64,000 nt of DNA from Salticus scenicus. Lineage: Eukaryota; Arthropoda; Arachnida; Araneae; Salticidae. Position 1 is the first letter of the stretch; each line of letters starts with the position of its first letter. The DNA is taken from contig OZ005650.1 of the NCBI GenBank assembly GCA_963930645.1, positions 230,397,688-230,461,687 of the forward strand. Reading direction: 5' to 3'. Shown piece by piece: positions 44,523 through 55,094 of this stretch. The position numbers were made by a program, and so were the translations under genes. Below the pieces are notes generated by a model. The model was given only the letters and a program-made list of their open reading frames with translations. It was not told the origin of the DNA and ran no database searches.

Positions 44523-46550
44523 TTGCCGAAACGTCAGTGGAGGCCCTCTGTTGAGACTCAAAACGGTTTTGGGCTGTGTCTGTCTGTCTGTCTGTTTGTC
44601 GCGCGATAGCGGCCTTAAAAATAGCGCTATTGCCTTGAAATTTGGTACATGTGTTCATGAGCCCAACGAAATCAGCTGTATAGTTTTTGGTATGTACTCC
44701 ATTTGTAGTTCGTATACAGGGACACGCCAAAGTTTTTCTTATCATTACGGCCTATGGGAGGAATTTGTATGTATCGCGATAGCGGCCGCAAAAATAGCGC
44801 TATTGACATGAAATTTGGTACACATGTTCATGAGCCCCACGAAATCAGCTGTATAGTTTTTGGTATGTACTCCATTTGTAGTTCGTATACAGGGACATGC
44901 CAAAGTTTTTCTTATCATTACGGCCTATGGGAGGAATTTGTATGTACCGCGATAGCAGCCACAAAAATCACGCTTTCGACTTGCAATTTGGTACACATGT
45001 TCATAAGCCCAACGGAATCAGTTGTATAGTTTTAGGTGTGTATTCCATTTGTAGTTCGTGTACAGAGACACGCCAAAGATTTTCTATCATTACGGCCTAT
45101 GGGAAGAATCTGTATGTACCGCGATAGCTGCCGCAAAAATCAAGCTATTGACTTCAATTTTTGCCGAAACGTCAGTGGAGGCCCTCTGTTGAGACTCAAA
45201 AGGATTTTGGGTTCCGTCGGTCCGTCCGTCTGTCTGTCTGTCTGTCTGTCGTGCGATAGCGGCCGTAAAAACCACGCTATTGACTTGAAACTTTGTACAC
45301 ATGTTCATGATCCCCACGAAATTAGCTGTATAGTTTTGGGTGTGCATTCCATTTGTAGTTCGTGTACAGGGACACGCCAAAGTTTTTTTTATCATTACGG
45401 CCTATGTGAAGAATTTGTATGTACCGCGATAGCGCCCCCAAAAATAACGCTATAGACTTGCAATTTGGTACACATATTCACGAGCCCAACGGAATTAGCT
45501 GTATAGTGTTAAGTGTGTATTCCCTTTGTTGTTCGTGTATAGGGACACGCCAAAATTTTTCTTACCCTTACGGCCTATGGGAAGATTTTGTATGTACCGC
45601 AATAGCGGCCGCAAAAATCCTTCGATTGACTTGCAAATTGGCGCACACATTCCAGCTTTCCATATAAGTAGCTGTATAATTTCCATTGCTATATTTTTTA
45701 TAAACTGTGTACAGGGACACGCCAAAATTCTTAACATTACGGCGTATGGGGTGAATTTCGTTTAAACGCATTTTAATATCATTACTTTGCAATGAAGAAA
45801 ATGAAACTAGAGTACGTGAGTAAGATGCTTAAACTTATGTTGCTTGAAGAAAATATGTGCTCTTAAGCTTTCTAATTAATGTACAGGACCTTACAAAAGT
45901 GTTCTGACAATGTCACTTAGTCATCCAAACGATGTTAAATTTGGAACAATTATTAATTTTAAACGCAAAATAAGCTGAATAGTTTTTACTGGTGTATACA
46001 ATGTTTATGGTTCGTTTACAAAGACACACGAAAGAATTCCGTAACATTAGAGCCTATGGACGAATTTTTAATTTAAGCGCGCACTTTAATGCGTTTATGC
46101 TGAATTGAACTTAATAAAGTTAACATACATTATAAAGATGCTTAAAATCATGTTTACTCTAAAAAAAGTTTATGTATAGACTAAATAATTTATGGGACCA
46201 CACAAAATAATTCCGAGTATGCACTGTAATCATCCAAATGATGTCAAATTAGTTTGAAAGATTAATGAGTTATAATTAATTAGATTTATTCTTATTATTG
46301 GCGTTTATAATGACTGTGGCTACTTTTCCGGGATACATAAAGGAATTTCGTACTTTTATGGTGTATAGTCGGTATTTCTTAAAAGTGTATTTTAACATGG
46401 TTACACCCCATCAAATATAATGAAATTTTATTAGAATTTTAAAAGCCTGTTTTCATGTTGAAAATTGTGGGTATAGAATTGATAATTAGTTTAAAGGTTA
46501 CGCAAAATATTTCCGATATGCTATGTAATTTTTTTTTGTATGAAATTCGG
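44523..46550. repeat. 173-bp tandem array in two headed blocks
   Basis: A 173-bp unit beginning GCGATAGCGGCCGCAAAAAT starts at 44603, 44776, 44949, 45121 (cut short), 45253, 45426 and 45599. Two identical-type heads, GCCGAAACGTCAGTGGAGGC plus a CTGT tetranucleotide run, sit at 44523-44602 and 45161-45252, so a 638-bp head-plus-units block has been duplicated. Units decay to the right: weaker ones extend to about 46550, recognised by GGGACACGCCAAA-, TCATCCAAACGATGT- and AGCCTATGG-like phrases. Many overlapping open frames on both strands arise because the unit lacks stops in some frames; the repeated phrases (PMGGICMYRDS, EISCIVFGMYSICSS) are not a known domain. Confidence 0.9.
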
Positions 46551-46605
46551 TATTTATGAATTTCCGGGAAATAATACAAGACCGTCGTTTAATAAGAATG
46601 CATAT

Positions 46606-47231
46606 TGTTGCGTACTTGGGGGTTTGTAAGTTGTCCGAGAATGAAAGGCGAAACTTGGAAAAATTCAGTGATTTATTCACAGAAAGTTCCAGAAGAATAC
46701 AGGTCTATAAACCAAGTATCAGCTTCAATTCAACCAGTAAACATAGCTTAAACAGCCGTTAACAGCAAAACAACAGTACAAACTGTTTAGCAATAACACA
46801 TAAAGCAAGTCTCATTCAAAGAGGCTCAAAGCAAAGCAAGCATTTGACGAAACCGACACAGATCTGAGATTGGAAGCCTTGGCTAAAAAAATGCTCCTTT
46901 TATACTATTCTATCGAACACAGACTGTTCTGGAAAATTATCGTATCTCATCAGCCAATGAGATTAGAGCTTCCATATTTGGTATATCCCTAATAAGGATT
47001 TTCTCGCCAAGGTCGCCAAAAAAATCGCCAAGGAGGGAAACAGTCGCCAAATTTGGCGCCAAATCCATTTCTTCCCTTATTGGAGTTTTTCAATTCGTTT
47101 TTAAAGGAAAATTAGGCTATTTTAACACTAAAACGACTAGAAATGCACAAAATTAGCATTTTATCGACTTACTAAGCCTCTTTGAAAAAATTTATACAAA
47201 AATAAATGCAATTATTTACAATTCCGTAACA
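46606..47231 (-). mobile_element. solo LTR, minus orientation
   Basis: Read on the minus strand it begins TGTTACGGAATTG and ends TACGCAACA. It has a TATA box (TATAAAAGG near 46905-46913) and an AATAAA signal near 46675, so U3, R and U5 are all recognisable. No internal region or second LTR is found. Flanking pentamers (CATAT and CTTTA) do not match, so the target-site duplication is lost, or this is one end of a deleted element. A cluster of E2F-like sites sits in its U3. Confidence 0.75.
47005..47064 (-). promoter_or_regulatory. cluster of TTGGCG sites in LTR U3
   Basis: Five CGCCAA words (47005, 47014, 47026, 47045 and 47057) lie within 60 bases. The last forms a 14-bp palindrome, ATTTGGCGCCAAAT (47051-47064), which equals the E2F consensus. 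They lie roughly 100 bp upstream of the LTR TATA box. Confidence 0.55.
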
Positions 47232-47282
47232 CTTTATATATGATATACAAATAGGTATAGAAAGAGAGATACAGCGGGGGGT

Positions 47283-47306
47283 TGAGGGGGGCGGCAGCCC
47301 CCCTCA
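47283..47306. repeat. GC hairpin
   Basis: TGAGGGGGGC and GCCCCCCTCA are perfect 10-bp arms around GGCA. The hairpin stands alone in AT-rich DNA. A looser relative lies at 2500-2538. Confidence 0.8.
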
Positions 47307-47309
47307 GGA

Positions 47310-48800
47310 ATGTATCTGATTATGGTAATAAGTCGATCGAATCAATATATACCATTATATAATAAGAAATAAATAAAAATGACCTATTGAAAAATGTCTG
47401 ATGCAAATAGGACGTTGAGGCTCCTGATCTGCGGATCCACTAGTCTATGTATTACTAACAATGACAGTAATCTATACATTTCTAATACTAATATTAATCT
47501 ATAAACTATGAGAAATCCTTAGTGCTAGATAACATGCATATTTTATAAATAAATAAATAAATAAATATACCTTAACAAAAATATCATTTATGAAAAATGA
47601 CTTTTATAAAATGAGAACTATCCAAGATAATCTTGTTTCTGAAAATTCTTTAAAAATGCACTAATATCGATTTTTAGTATGATAACACTCTAGAATTATA
47701 TATATATATATATATATATATAAGTTTATAAAAACAATTAAAATTAATTTAAAGAATCTTACCGTTTGTCGATTCAATAACAATTAAAAAAAAGTACCAA
47801 TCTTACTCTTTTTGAAAATCACATTAAAATAGTGCTATGTAGTGTTGTTTTCTTAAAAACATATAATAACAATTTCTTAAAACACATCTTAATAAAAATT
47901 ATTTTATGAAGAAATAAAACAAAACAAATACTTGATGAGCACTAACACAATACATGATGTAATTTCAATTTCTACTCACGTTTTTGGCTAAGTAACTCTA
48001 TTATTTATTTATTTATTTTTATATATTTATATTTTTGTTTATTTATTTATTTTTTTGTATGTATGTGTCCCTAATGTCTGCAGCATAATTTTCAAACTTC
48101 AGAAAATTATCATTTCTTTTCCTTCACAAATTGACATTGTAACTTACTATATGATGCTATATTCTTGTGGTTTTAATTTAAAATTATCTATAATTGAGAA
48201 GCTATAACAATAGCTTGCCAATTACTAATTCTCCTATCAAAATTTATATTAATATTTAAAAAAATATAGTCTTTCATTCATTGATTGCTATTTAGATTCC
48301 ACATTTTCACTACTTATGTCATTCATAGAATATGTCTACGTGGGATTTAGAATGACTAAAAAATAAGAAGAAATAAATGTTAATTATGCAGTGCAATTAT
48401 ATTAAACTATAAAAAAGAAAAAGAAAGAAAGAAACCTCTCATACTTACACGGCTGTTGAAGAAAATATTTGTAAACTTCTGTATATTTGTAGCCTTTCTT
48501 CTATAAAATAACGAAATTTCTAAATTAAAGATAAACAAAGTTATCATTGCAAAATAAATGTTGAAGTATTATGATTAAAAAGACTTTTAACGAAAATAAA
48601 CCTTAAACAATTTTTGGTGTCATTTATTTAAAAATATAGAATATCAAAATATTTCGCCCTACAGTATCACCATTCTACATTTAGGCTTGTCTTTTCCAAT
48701 AAACTCGACCTATGCTGTTAATTCATTAACAGAAAAACACATTTAAAACATTTTTATAAGGAAACAATAACTTTAAAAAATATATATGCAATGGGAATTT
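47310..48800. other. AT-rich non-coding DNA
   Basis: A TA tract lies at 47699-47722 and ATTT repeats near 48000-48050. No gene is seen. Confidence 0.5.
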
Positions 48801-48803
48801 CAT

Positions 48804-48955
48804 GTTATGGTAATTTGCAACACAACTTTTGTTTGACATGTTTCACCTCAACTCTGTCACTGTTTAAATTGTAATCTCAGACTGTAGTATGTAGTAATAA
48901 ACTGTTACATTGCTTGCTCTTAAAATACATTATAATTATTTATTTGTATTTATAA
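48804..48955 (+). repeat. 5' LTR of the Copia element
   Basis: It begins TGTTATGGTAA and shares CTCTGTCACTGT, GTAATAAAC.GTTA and TTGC(T/A)TGCTCTTAAAAT with 54944-55090. The exact right end is unclear because the two LTRs diverge after TTATTTGTAT. Confidence 0.75.
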
Positions 48956-48963
48956 TCCTAATA

Positions 48964-48977
48964 GGTTATGGGCTTAG
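48964..48977 (+). promoter_or_regulatory. Copia primer binding site
   Basis: GGTTATGGGCTTAG is close to the Drosophila copia site (GGTTATGGGCC...), which pairs with an internal part of initiator tRNA-Met. It lies just after the 5' LTR. Confidence 0.65.
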
Positions 48978-49466
48978 TATGTTTTAAATCTGTGTAAATT
49001 AAATATTTGCAAAATTTTGAAAAGCGAAGGGAGCTCCAGAACGTTTCAGGCCTAACAACGAGACTGTATACTAAGGCTGATCTGAAGGTACTAATCGATA
49101 AGTTAGAAGGTGCTGAAAATTGGAGTAAGCGGAAGTGGCAAGTGAAAATGCACTTTGAAGATTATGTTTTGGCATGTATTATTGATGAAACTAAAATTTG
49201 TCCTGCCGCTGAAAATGCCGAAGTCGATTCAAATGAGCTCGCGAAGAAGGCATCTAAATGGCGACATGATAACGCTAAGGTAGATGCACTTATTGCAAGT
49301 ATGTTGAGAGCTTCTCTTGCTGATTTACTGATGACGTACTCGAATTCAAAGAACATTTGGGACAAACTAATTAGTGTTTTATAACAAAGCAGTATTCACA
49401 GATTTAATTTATTGGTGACTCAATTTTTTCAAGTCTGTAAAGATCTTAGTTATAATGTTGCTACTA

Positions 49467-51140
49467 CTCCGATTCAAAAAATTAGAATAATGAAAAGAAA
49501 TATGGTCAAGGGAAATGAAAATCGAATTTATCAAATAAATAATCAACAATATCAAATATAAAGTACTATAATATGAATCTGCATATTTTGCAGATTATAA
49601 AAATGTAAACACATTACAATGAAATAGAAAATATATTTAAATCAGCTAACAACAAAAAATTCAAAATATTAGAATACTTTCTAACATGGTTCAAAAAATT
49701 AGAATAATGAAAATATATTGAACATAATTTAAACTCTAAGTATTTTTACTTGCTAATCAGTACTTTGTTGCATCACCCTTAGCTTTAATGACAGCTCTTA
49801 AACGTTTTGGCATGTTTTTAACTAAAGGTTCACAATCTTTTTTATCCAAATTCGCCCATATGCTCTTTATACTAGAAATAAGTTATTTTTTGTCTCTAGG
49901 CGCAACTTCTTGAAGTCGTTTCTTCATAATTCCCCACAAATTCTCGATAGGATTTAGATCGGGTGAGTTTGCAGGCCAAGGGAGTACAGGTATGTCCTTC
50001 TCTTTGAGCCATATAGTTGTTGATTTGGAAGTGTGGGGAGAAGCTGAATCTTGCTGAAACAAGAAATCGTCATCACATAAATCCTCAGCTGAAGGAATCA
50101 TGAAATGTTCAAGAATTTCTTGATAGACTTCTGAATTGACTGTTGTGGAAACAATACACAACCTGCCTGGGCCTTCAGCAGTCATGCAGCCCCATACCAT
50201 AACAGAGGTCGCAAATTTAAACGAACGTTTTAAACATTCTTTCTTATAAGCTTCATGTTTGAGTCTCCAGACACGTATACCTTGATTTCCGTGAGACACA
50301 CAAAACACACTTTCAACGCTGAAAAGTATCTTTTTCCAATCGTCGTGATCCCAAAATAGCCTTTGTTTACACCATTTAACTCTAGCAGCCCTTTGCTTAG
50401 ATGATAAGAATGGCTTTATCTTAGGCACACGTGATCTAAAACCTAATTTGCGAAGTCGTCGTAGTGTTGTAGATTTGGAGACATTTATACCCATTTCTTT
50501 CCATTTTCTATGCACATTTCTCACACTCCGAAAACGATGTTTCTTCACAATCTTTTTCAATTGCCTTTCATCTCTTCTTGAAGTTACTGGCTTTCGACCA
50601 CTTTTAAAGTGTTTATTTTGAAAACACTTATTATTAGAATATTCTCTCAAAACTCTACTCACACTTGCTTGAGAGCATTTCACTTCTTTTGCTATAAAAA
50701 GTTGTGTTTTTCCTATTTCGTGCAAGTACACAATACGATATTTCACAGCCTCAGATAAATCGCTCTTTCGTCCCATATTAAGCAAATACTACGCTACAAT
50801 CAAATGCCAAACGACTTTTCATTTTCAACGGAGCACATTTTTTAGTCCCACAGATGTTAATCCCGCAGCCGTTCTCTCAACTTATAAGAAAAATTTGAAT
50901 ATTCTAATTTTTTGAACCATGCTATCGAGGTATTCTATTTCTTTGAATTATTCTAATATTTTTTAAATAGTTAATTATTAATATATCAGATAAAAATAAA
51001 TATTTATGTTATATTTATAAATGCTCTGAAGATAATTAGATATTTTTAATATATTTTTTCCTGGACGCAGTATGCAAATTGACGCGTTAGCAACATCAAA
51101 CTCATTCTTTTTTACATTATTCTAATTTTTTGAATCGGAG
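49467..51140 (-). mobile_element. Tc1-type element with IR/DR ends, nested in Copia gag
   Basis: Both ends carry CTCCGATTCAAAAAATTAGA followed by ATAATG, and TA borders each side (49465-49466 and 51141-51142). A second, similar repeat (ATGGTTCAAAAAATTAGAAT) lies about 219 bp inside the left end (49686) and about 215 bp inside the right end (50905-50927, inverted). A weaker third sits near 49660. Such paired direct repeats inside each inverted repeat define the IR/DR group of Tc1-like elements. The 1.67-kb element carries one transposase gene. Its insertion postdates the Copia element. Confidence 0.92.
49771..50785 (-). pseudogene. Tc1-type transposase, first catalytic Asp replaced by Val, premature stop
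   Basis: This cut-and-paste transposase acts on the surrounding IR/DR ends. The frame is open for 300 codons from 50785 and likely starts at the fourth codon (MGRKSDLSEAVKYRIV). Residues 10-110 hold two helix-turn-helix regions joined by a GRPR-type linker (SGRKPVTS). The catalytic domain reads ILFSVESVF where the family has SDES, so the first Asp is Val (residue 157). The second Asp is present in FQQDSASPHT (residue 246) and the Glu in SPDLNPIENLWG (residue 281), a DD34E spacing. A TAA at 49883-49885 ends the frame after PRDKK, yet the normal tail continues in the same frame (SIKSIWANLD, AVIKAKGDATKY) to about 49771. Both the missing Asp and the stop predict no activity. Confidence 0.92.
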
Positions 51141-51589
51141 TAGTATGCATGCAGCTAAAGTTTAATAATTTATACGGATATGGATAATGAATTAAACCTT
51201 GTTCAAATTCCATTCCGCAAGAATTAATGCATGGTACAAAATTGCTTACTGTGGGTCCAGAATTCCAAGAATTCAACAATATACGGCAGTTTTTATACTC
51301 TGATAAACGAACAACTAAAAATCGCGTTGAAAAATTGTGTACAATTGAACAGCCTGTCAAACCTACTGCTGCTATGGGGAATTGATGCATTTACAGATCT
51401 CGTTTCTGTTCTTAATCAAAAAGCTATGAAAAATGAAGAAAAACTTTTTGAAAGTACCCCAGCAAATAATGTCATATTGAGCGATTTTAAACAAAAGAAT
51501 TGTTTTAAGTGTGAATCGAGTGCACACCTCTGTAAAGATAGTCTAGTCTAGAGAAAAGGTCTTATGATAAATCCTTATTGACAAAGAAT

Positions 51590-52110
51590 AATACAGATGC
51601 ATTTGCTTCCAGTGCAAAAGATACTCAGAAATTTGGGTCTGTGATTCTGGTGCTTCTCATTACATGACTGCAAACAACAGTACTTCGTCACATACAAATA
51701 TTTCCCTGTGCCCACTGAGATATCACTAGCTAATGATAATAAAATTTATGCGCATTGTTCTGGTAAAATAAATGTTCCAGTTTATACTCATGACAAATAG
51801 TATTATGCTTACATGGAAAATGTATGGTATGTCCCTGATGTTAAAAAGCCTTTTCTGTACAATAAGCTGCCAAGCATGGAACTGAAATAAAAAAGACTGA
51901 AAGGTATATTCAAATTTACCATAATAAAGAATTTGTTGCAGTTTGATCCTGTCAGATGGCACATACATATTATCTGCGTGAGAGTTGTAGCAAGTCCAGC
52001 TGAAATATTCATTGTTAGAGAATCTGAATCTTTGCAGTTATGGCATGAACTCTTGGCCACCAAAACAAACGACATGTTCATAAATTTCTAACTGATAAAG
52101 GCATATGTGT
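51590..52110 (+). pseudogene. Copia protease and start of integrase
   Basis: The protease active site is intact in one frame: WVCDSGASHYMT at 51634-51669 matches the Copia DSGAS-H-MT signature. The rest is broken by stops and shifts. Further on, LWHELL (about 52037-52055) marks the pre-integrase domain, whose HHCC zinc site is partly lost. Minus-strand open frames over this stretch are shadows. Confidence 0.7.
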
Positions 52111-52960
52111 AAGTCCTGCAATGACAAGTGAATTCTGTGATGGATGTGCTCTTAGTAAAGCTCAGGAAAAATCCTTTAAAACCACTTCTTTATAGAACCA
52201 TATCAATTGGTGAAATTGTCGATGCTGATGTAAATAGCTCCATGTGTCTAGGTTCTTTCAAAAGTGCTCGATATTATGTTTGTTTTAAAGACGACTACAG
52301 TAAATATCGTAAAATATTCTTGAAAAAGAAAAGTGTTGTTAGTAGTTGGTTACATATGTTTCTGAGTGAAGCTACCGATTATGGTCATGCTGTGAAAGCT
52401 TTTCGCTGTGGTAGAGGAGGGCAATTTGAATGTCTTGAAGTTCAACAATTCCTTGCTGAAAAAGGTTCTGACTCTTGGGGTGCTATACTCGGCAGAACAA
52501 AATGGCGCAGCTGAGAGAGAAAACAGAACATCCGTTGAACTAGTTCGTTATGTGCTATCTACAAATGAATTACCTCAGTCTTTCTGTGCCAATGCATGTG
52601 GAACAGCAGTCTACCTTCTAAACACTGGTGTATCCCCAGAAGAAAACAAGAGCCCTTATGAGCTTTAGACTAGTGAGCCAGCAATTAAATTAGATCATCT
52701 GAAAGTGTTTGGAACTCAATGTTATTCACATATACCTATGCATTTTCGACATAAAGTTAATGACAAAAGTGTTCATTTTCATTTTGTGCGATATGTGAAC
52801 AAGAAAGATGGCTAAAAAATTGATTTGCCTTCTCAGACCAAGATCATAAAATCTCGTGATGTATATTCCAAACCTGAACGTATATGTAACACTTCGTTAA
52901 TACTGGAGGTGAAGAAAGACTCAATTTAGAGGTGTGAAGATATTCAGAGCAAATAATCTA
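52110..52960 (+). pseudogene. Copia integrase core
   Basis: One frame (from 52128) reads GEIVDADVNSSMCLGSFKSA then RYYVCFKDDYSKYRKIFLKK, which holds the first Asp region (DxD before a small-residue turn) and the DDYS block of the second. It continues to GRGGQFECLEVQQFL, where the family's DNGGEF is altered. A frameshift near 52480 moves on to EQNGAAERENRTSVELVRYV, with the catalytic Glu environment NGxAERxNR kept. Then follow LNTGVSPEENKSPYEL, a TAG, and KLDHLKVFGTQCYSHIP. Several stops follow. Integrase would insert the cDNA; this copy cannot. Confidence 0.85.
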
Positions 52961-53099
52961 ATCCTTCAGAAGAAAAACTACAAACTGTCAGAAAGTCTGA
53001 AAGAAACAGAAAATTGCGTGCATAGATAAAGTTTGGAGAGTATTTTATTGCAAACATAGCTGGAGTAGAAGAATTCGAAAATAATAAAAATAATAAAAA

Positions 53100-54192
53100 T
53101 CCCTCTCCATACGCTGAATGATTTTCGTCCAATGAAGGTAATTTGTGGCTTAAAGCCATGAGGGAAGAAATAGATACCCTACATAAAAACAAAACATGGG
53201 AATTATTTGAAAGGCCTAAAGGTTCCTAAATCATCAATTGTCGATGGGTGAAGAAAAAGAAATTCAATTCTGATGGTACTGTGGAGCGATATCGAGCTCG
53301 TCTTGTAAAGAGGTATGCTCAAAAGGCAGATTTTGATTATTATGAAACATTAGTCCTGTGGCAAGATATGATACTGTGAGTACTGTTCTTGATGTAACTT
53401 CAAAAGAAAAATTGTACTTGCAACAATTTGATACAAACGCTGCATTCTTATATGGAATACTTAAGAAGAAAGTCCTCATGACACAGCCAGAAAGCTTTGA
53501 TGATAACAGCGGAAGAGTGTATATTGCATAAAAATTTATATGGACTCGAAAAAGCACCTCATTGTTTTAATCAATGTTATGTAACTTTCATGAAGAACTA
53601 GGAATTGAAAGTTCGTGCAGCTGATTTCTGTTTATTTATCAGACAAAGAACTGACAAGAAACTTTTTATTGTTATCTACGTCTACGTCGATGATGGCTTT
53701 ATTGTTGGGACTGATAAAGTTGAAATGGAGGAATTCATGGATCAACTTGGTCAGTCTTTTCAGATCACAAGGGATTCATTGAACCTTTTTTTGGGTATCA
53801 ACTAAATAAAACTGAATGATGGTTCAGTTATTGTGAACCAGTGTGCCTATGCGAAAAAAATCATTAGGGTTCATATGGTTAGTGAAAATCCAGTATCAAC
53901 TTTTAATGACAAAAGCTTTGTTTCTGATGATGTTGGAAATACACTAGTTGGAAAAGAACTTCCCTATCATCAGGCAGTTGACAGCTTAATGTACTTTTCC
54001 ACTGCAACAAGAACAGATCTAGCATGTGTTATCAGTATTATTCTTGAAAATCTAAATATCTCTAATTGGTGCACAGTAAAACGAATTTTCAAATATCTAA
54101 AAAGAACTGTGGATTCTGGCTTGCTATATCAAGGAAGAAGCCATTTCAATGGCCTGAAGTGTACAGTGATGCATGTTGTGTGGGTTATCTAA
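53100..54192 (+). pseudogene. Copia reverse transcriptase
   Basis: It starts with NLWLKAMREEIDTLHKNKTW and INCRWVKKKKFNSDGTVERY, then KARLV-type and YGLEKAPHCFNQ stretches in changing frames with several stops (for example near 53226 and 53375). The catalytic motif is intact in the frame at 53605-53805: VIYVYVDDGFIVG around 53670-53705. After a stop at about 53803 the connection region continues to ATRTDLACVISI and a KYLKRTVDSGLL block. The order and spacing are those of Copia pol. Confidence 0.9.
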
Positions 54193-54908
54193 AAACAAGA
54201 CACTCCAGAACTGGAATGATCTTAATATTTGCAAGTGGAGCCATCACATGGATGAGCCAAAAGCAGAAAAGTGTTGTGTTATCTACGACAAAAGCGAGTA
54301 TGTTGCTGCAATTAAGAGTGCGAAATAATTAGGCTGAAACACATGCTCAGTGATTTAACATATCTCGAAACTGTATTGTTATGTATCATTGTGATACAAG
54401 CGAGCGTAAATAATAACTCTTATTATTGGTAGCATGATTTAAGATCCATTTAAGAAGCCGTGTTTGGAACACACAACTTTAATAAAAGTAAACAAACACG
54501 TACACGCACGAAAGATACTTATACAACCGCCAGTTACAAAACAGGTTACAGTTAATATACAAATACGAGTTGAGGTGTAATAAACATATATATATAGTTC
54601 AGAATTCAGTCTTATAGTTTATAGTTTTTATGAGTTTATATCGTAGAAACATCCTCCCTTCTGGTAGAAAATGTACTGCAAAACTTGCCAAAAACCCTGA
54701 ATGCCATAAATGCCCAAAACAAAATGATATCCGTTATCACTTTGGGCGACAAAAGATCATTGATGATGAACTGTATATTAAACATGTTCTGGGAAAAGTG
54801 CAGTTAGCGGACATCATTACAAATTCAGTGCCTAGTGTCCGATTCAAGGAATCCTGTTCTCTGTTAGAACTATTTTCATTTAGTTCTCTAGCTGCGAATC
54901 AATATTAA
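54150..54908 (+). pseudogene. Copia RNase H, split by an insertion
   Basis: The first part reads YSDACCVGYLKTRHSRTGMI, then GAITWMSQKQKSVVLSTTKA, with the YSDA and QKSV-LSTTEA-type motifs of Copia RNase H, where K replaces the catalytic Glu of TEA. After YVAAIKSAK (54297-54325, shifted frame) and LKHMLSDLTYLE the homology stops near 54375. It resumes at about 54655 with AKLAKNPECHKCPKQNDIRY, HFGRQKIIDDEL and LADIITNSVP and ends at a stop at 54906-54908. The intervening 275 bases are foreign. Confidence 0.85.
54377..54651 (-). mobile_element. insertion in RNase H, possibly a solo LTR
   Basis: Read on the minus strand the insert can be bounded as TGTTTCTACGATATAAACTC ... GATACATAACA, that is TG...CA with TGTT/AACA ends and a TTTTATTAAAG polyadenylation-like stretch. 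This suits a 275-bp LTR. The flanking pentamers (TGTAT and TCCTC) do not match, so the exact borders and nature are uncertain. The interruption itself is clear from the protein homology on both sides. Confidence 0.4.
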
Positions 54909-54943
54909 ATTCATGTTAAGTAAATTGTGGCTTGTAGAGAAGG

Positions 54944-55090
54944 TGTTATGGTAAGTTACAACTCAATTTTTCTTAATGACAAGCGAGAAATTATCTCTGT
55001 CACTGTATAATTAGTAATCCTCGGTTGTAGCATGCGGTAATAAACAGTTATATTGCATGCTCTTAAAATGCATTCTAATTATTTATTTGT
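54944..55090 (+). repeat. 3' LTR of the Copia element
   Basis: It begins TGTTATGGTAAGTTAC directly after a purine-rich AGAGAAGG (a polypurine tract) and matches the 5' LTR. Both copies end their similarity at TTATTTGTAT. Confidence 0.75.
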
Positions 55091-55094
55091 ATGT

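Larger units (their letters stand above)
49007..51551 (+). pseudogene. Copia gag, interrupted by a Tc1-type element
   Basis: The first part (49007-49384) reads LKVLIDKLEGAENWSKRKWQ and continues to IWDKLISVL, the N-terminal gag domain of Copia elements. A TAA at 49382-49384 breaks it, but the same frame continues with QSSIHRFNLLVTQFFQVCKD to the Tc1 insertion at 49466. After the insertion (51141) the reading resumes in shifted frames with YTDMDNELNLVQI and MVQNCLLWVQNSKN-type stretches. It ends in a damaged zinc knuckle (CFKCESSAHLCKD, near 51502-51540), where the usual CX2CX4HX4C spacing is not kept. It is non-functional. Confidence 0.8.
48804..55090 (+). mobile_element. Ty1/Copia retrotransposon, heavily mutated
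   Basis: Short LTRs (about 150 bp) flank gag, protease, integrase, reverse transcriptase and RNase H in Copia order. The primer binding site is of the initiator-methionine half-tRNA type used by Copia. A Tc1-type element (49467-51140) is nested in gag and another insertion splits the RNase H region. Almost every domain carries stops or frameshifts. LTR copies differ at many sites, so the insertion is old. Confidence 0.9.

Noticed and set aside
44523..45770. Regular repeats suggesting a CRISPR array
   Set aside because: The unit is a 173-bp direct repeat without unique spacers, in a eukaryotic context.
44494..45792. Series of 74-139-codon frames suggesting a repeated protein
   Set aside because: All are readings of the 173-bp tandem unit in several frames and both strands, with no start or domain shared consistently.
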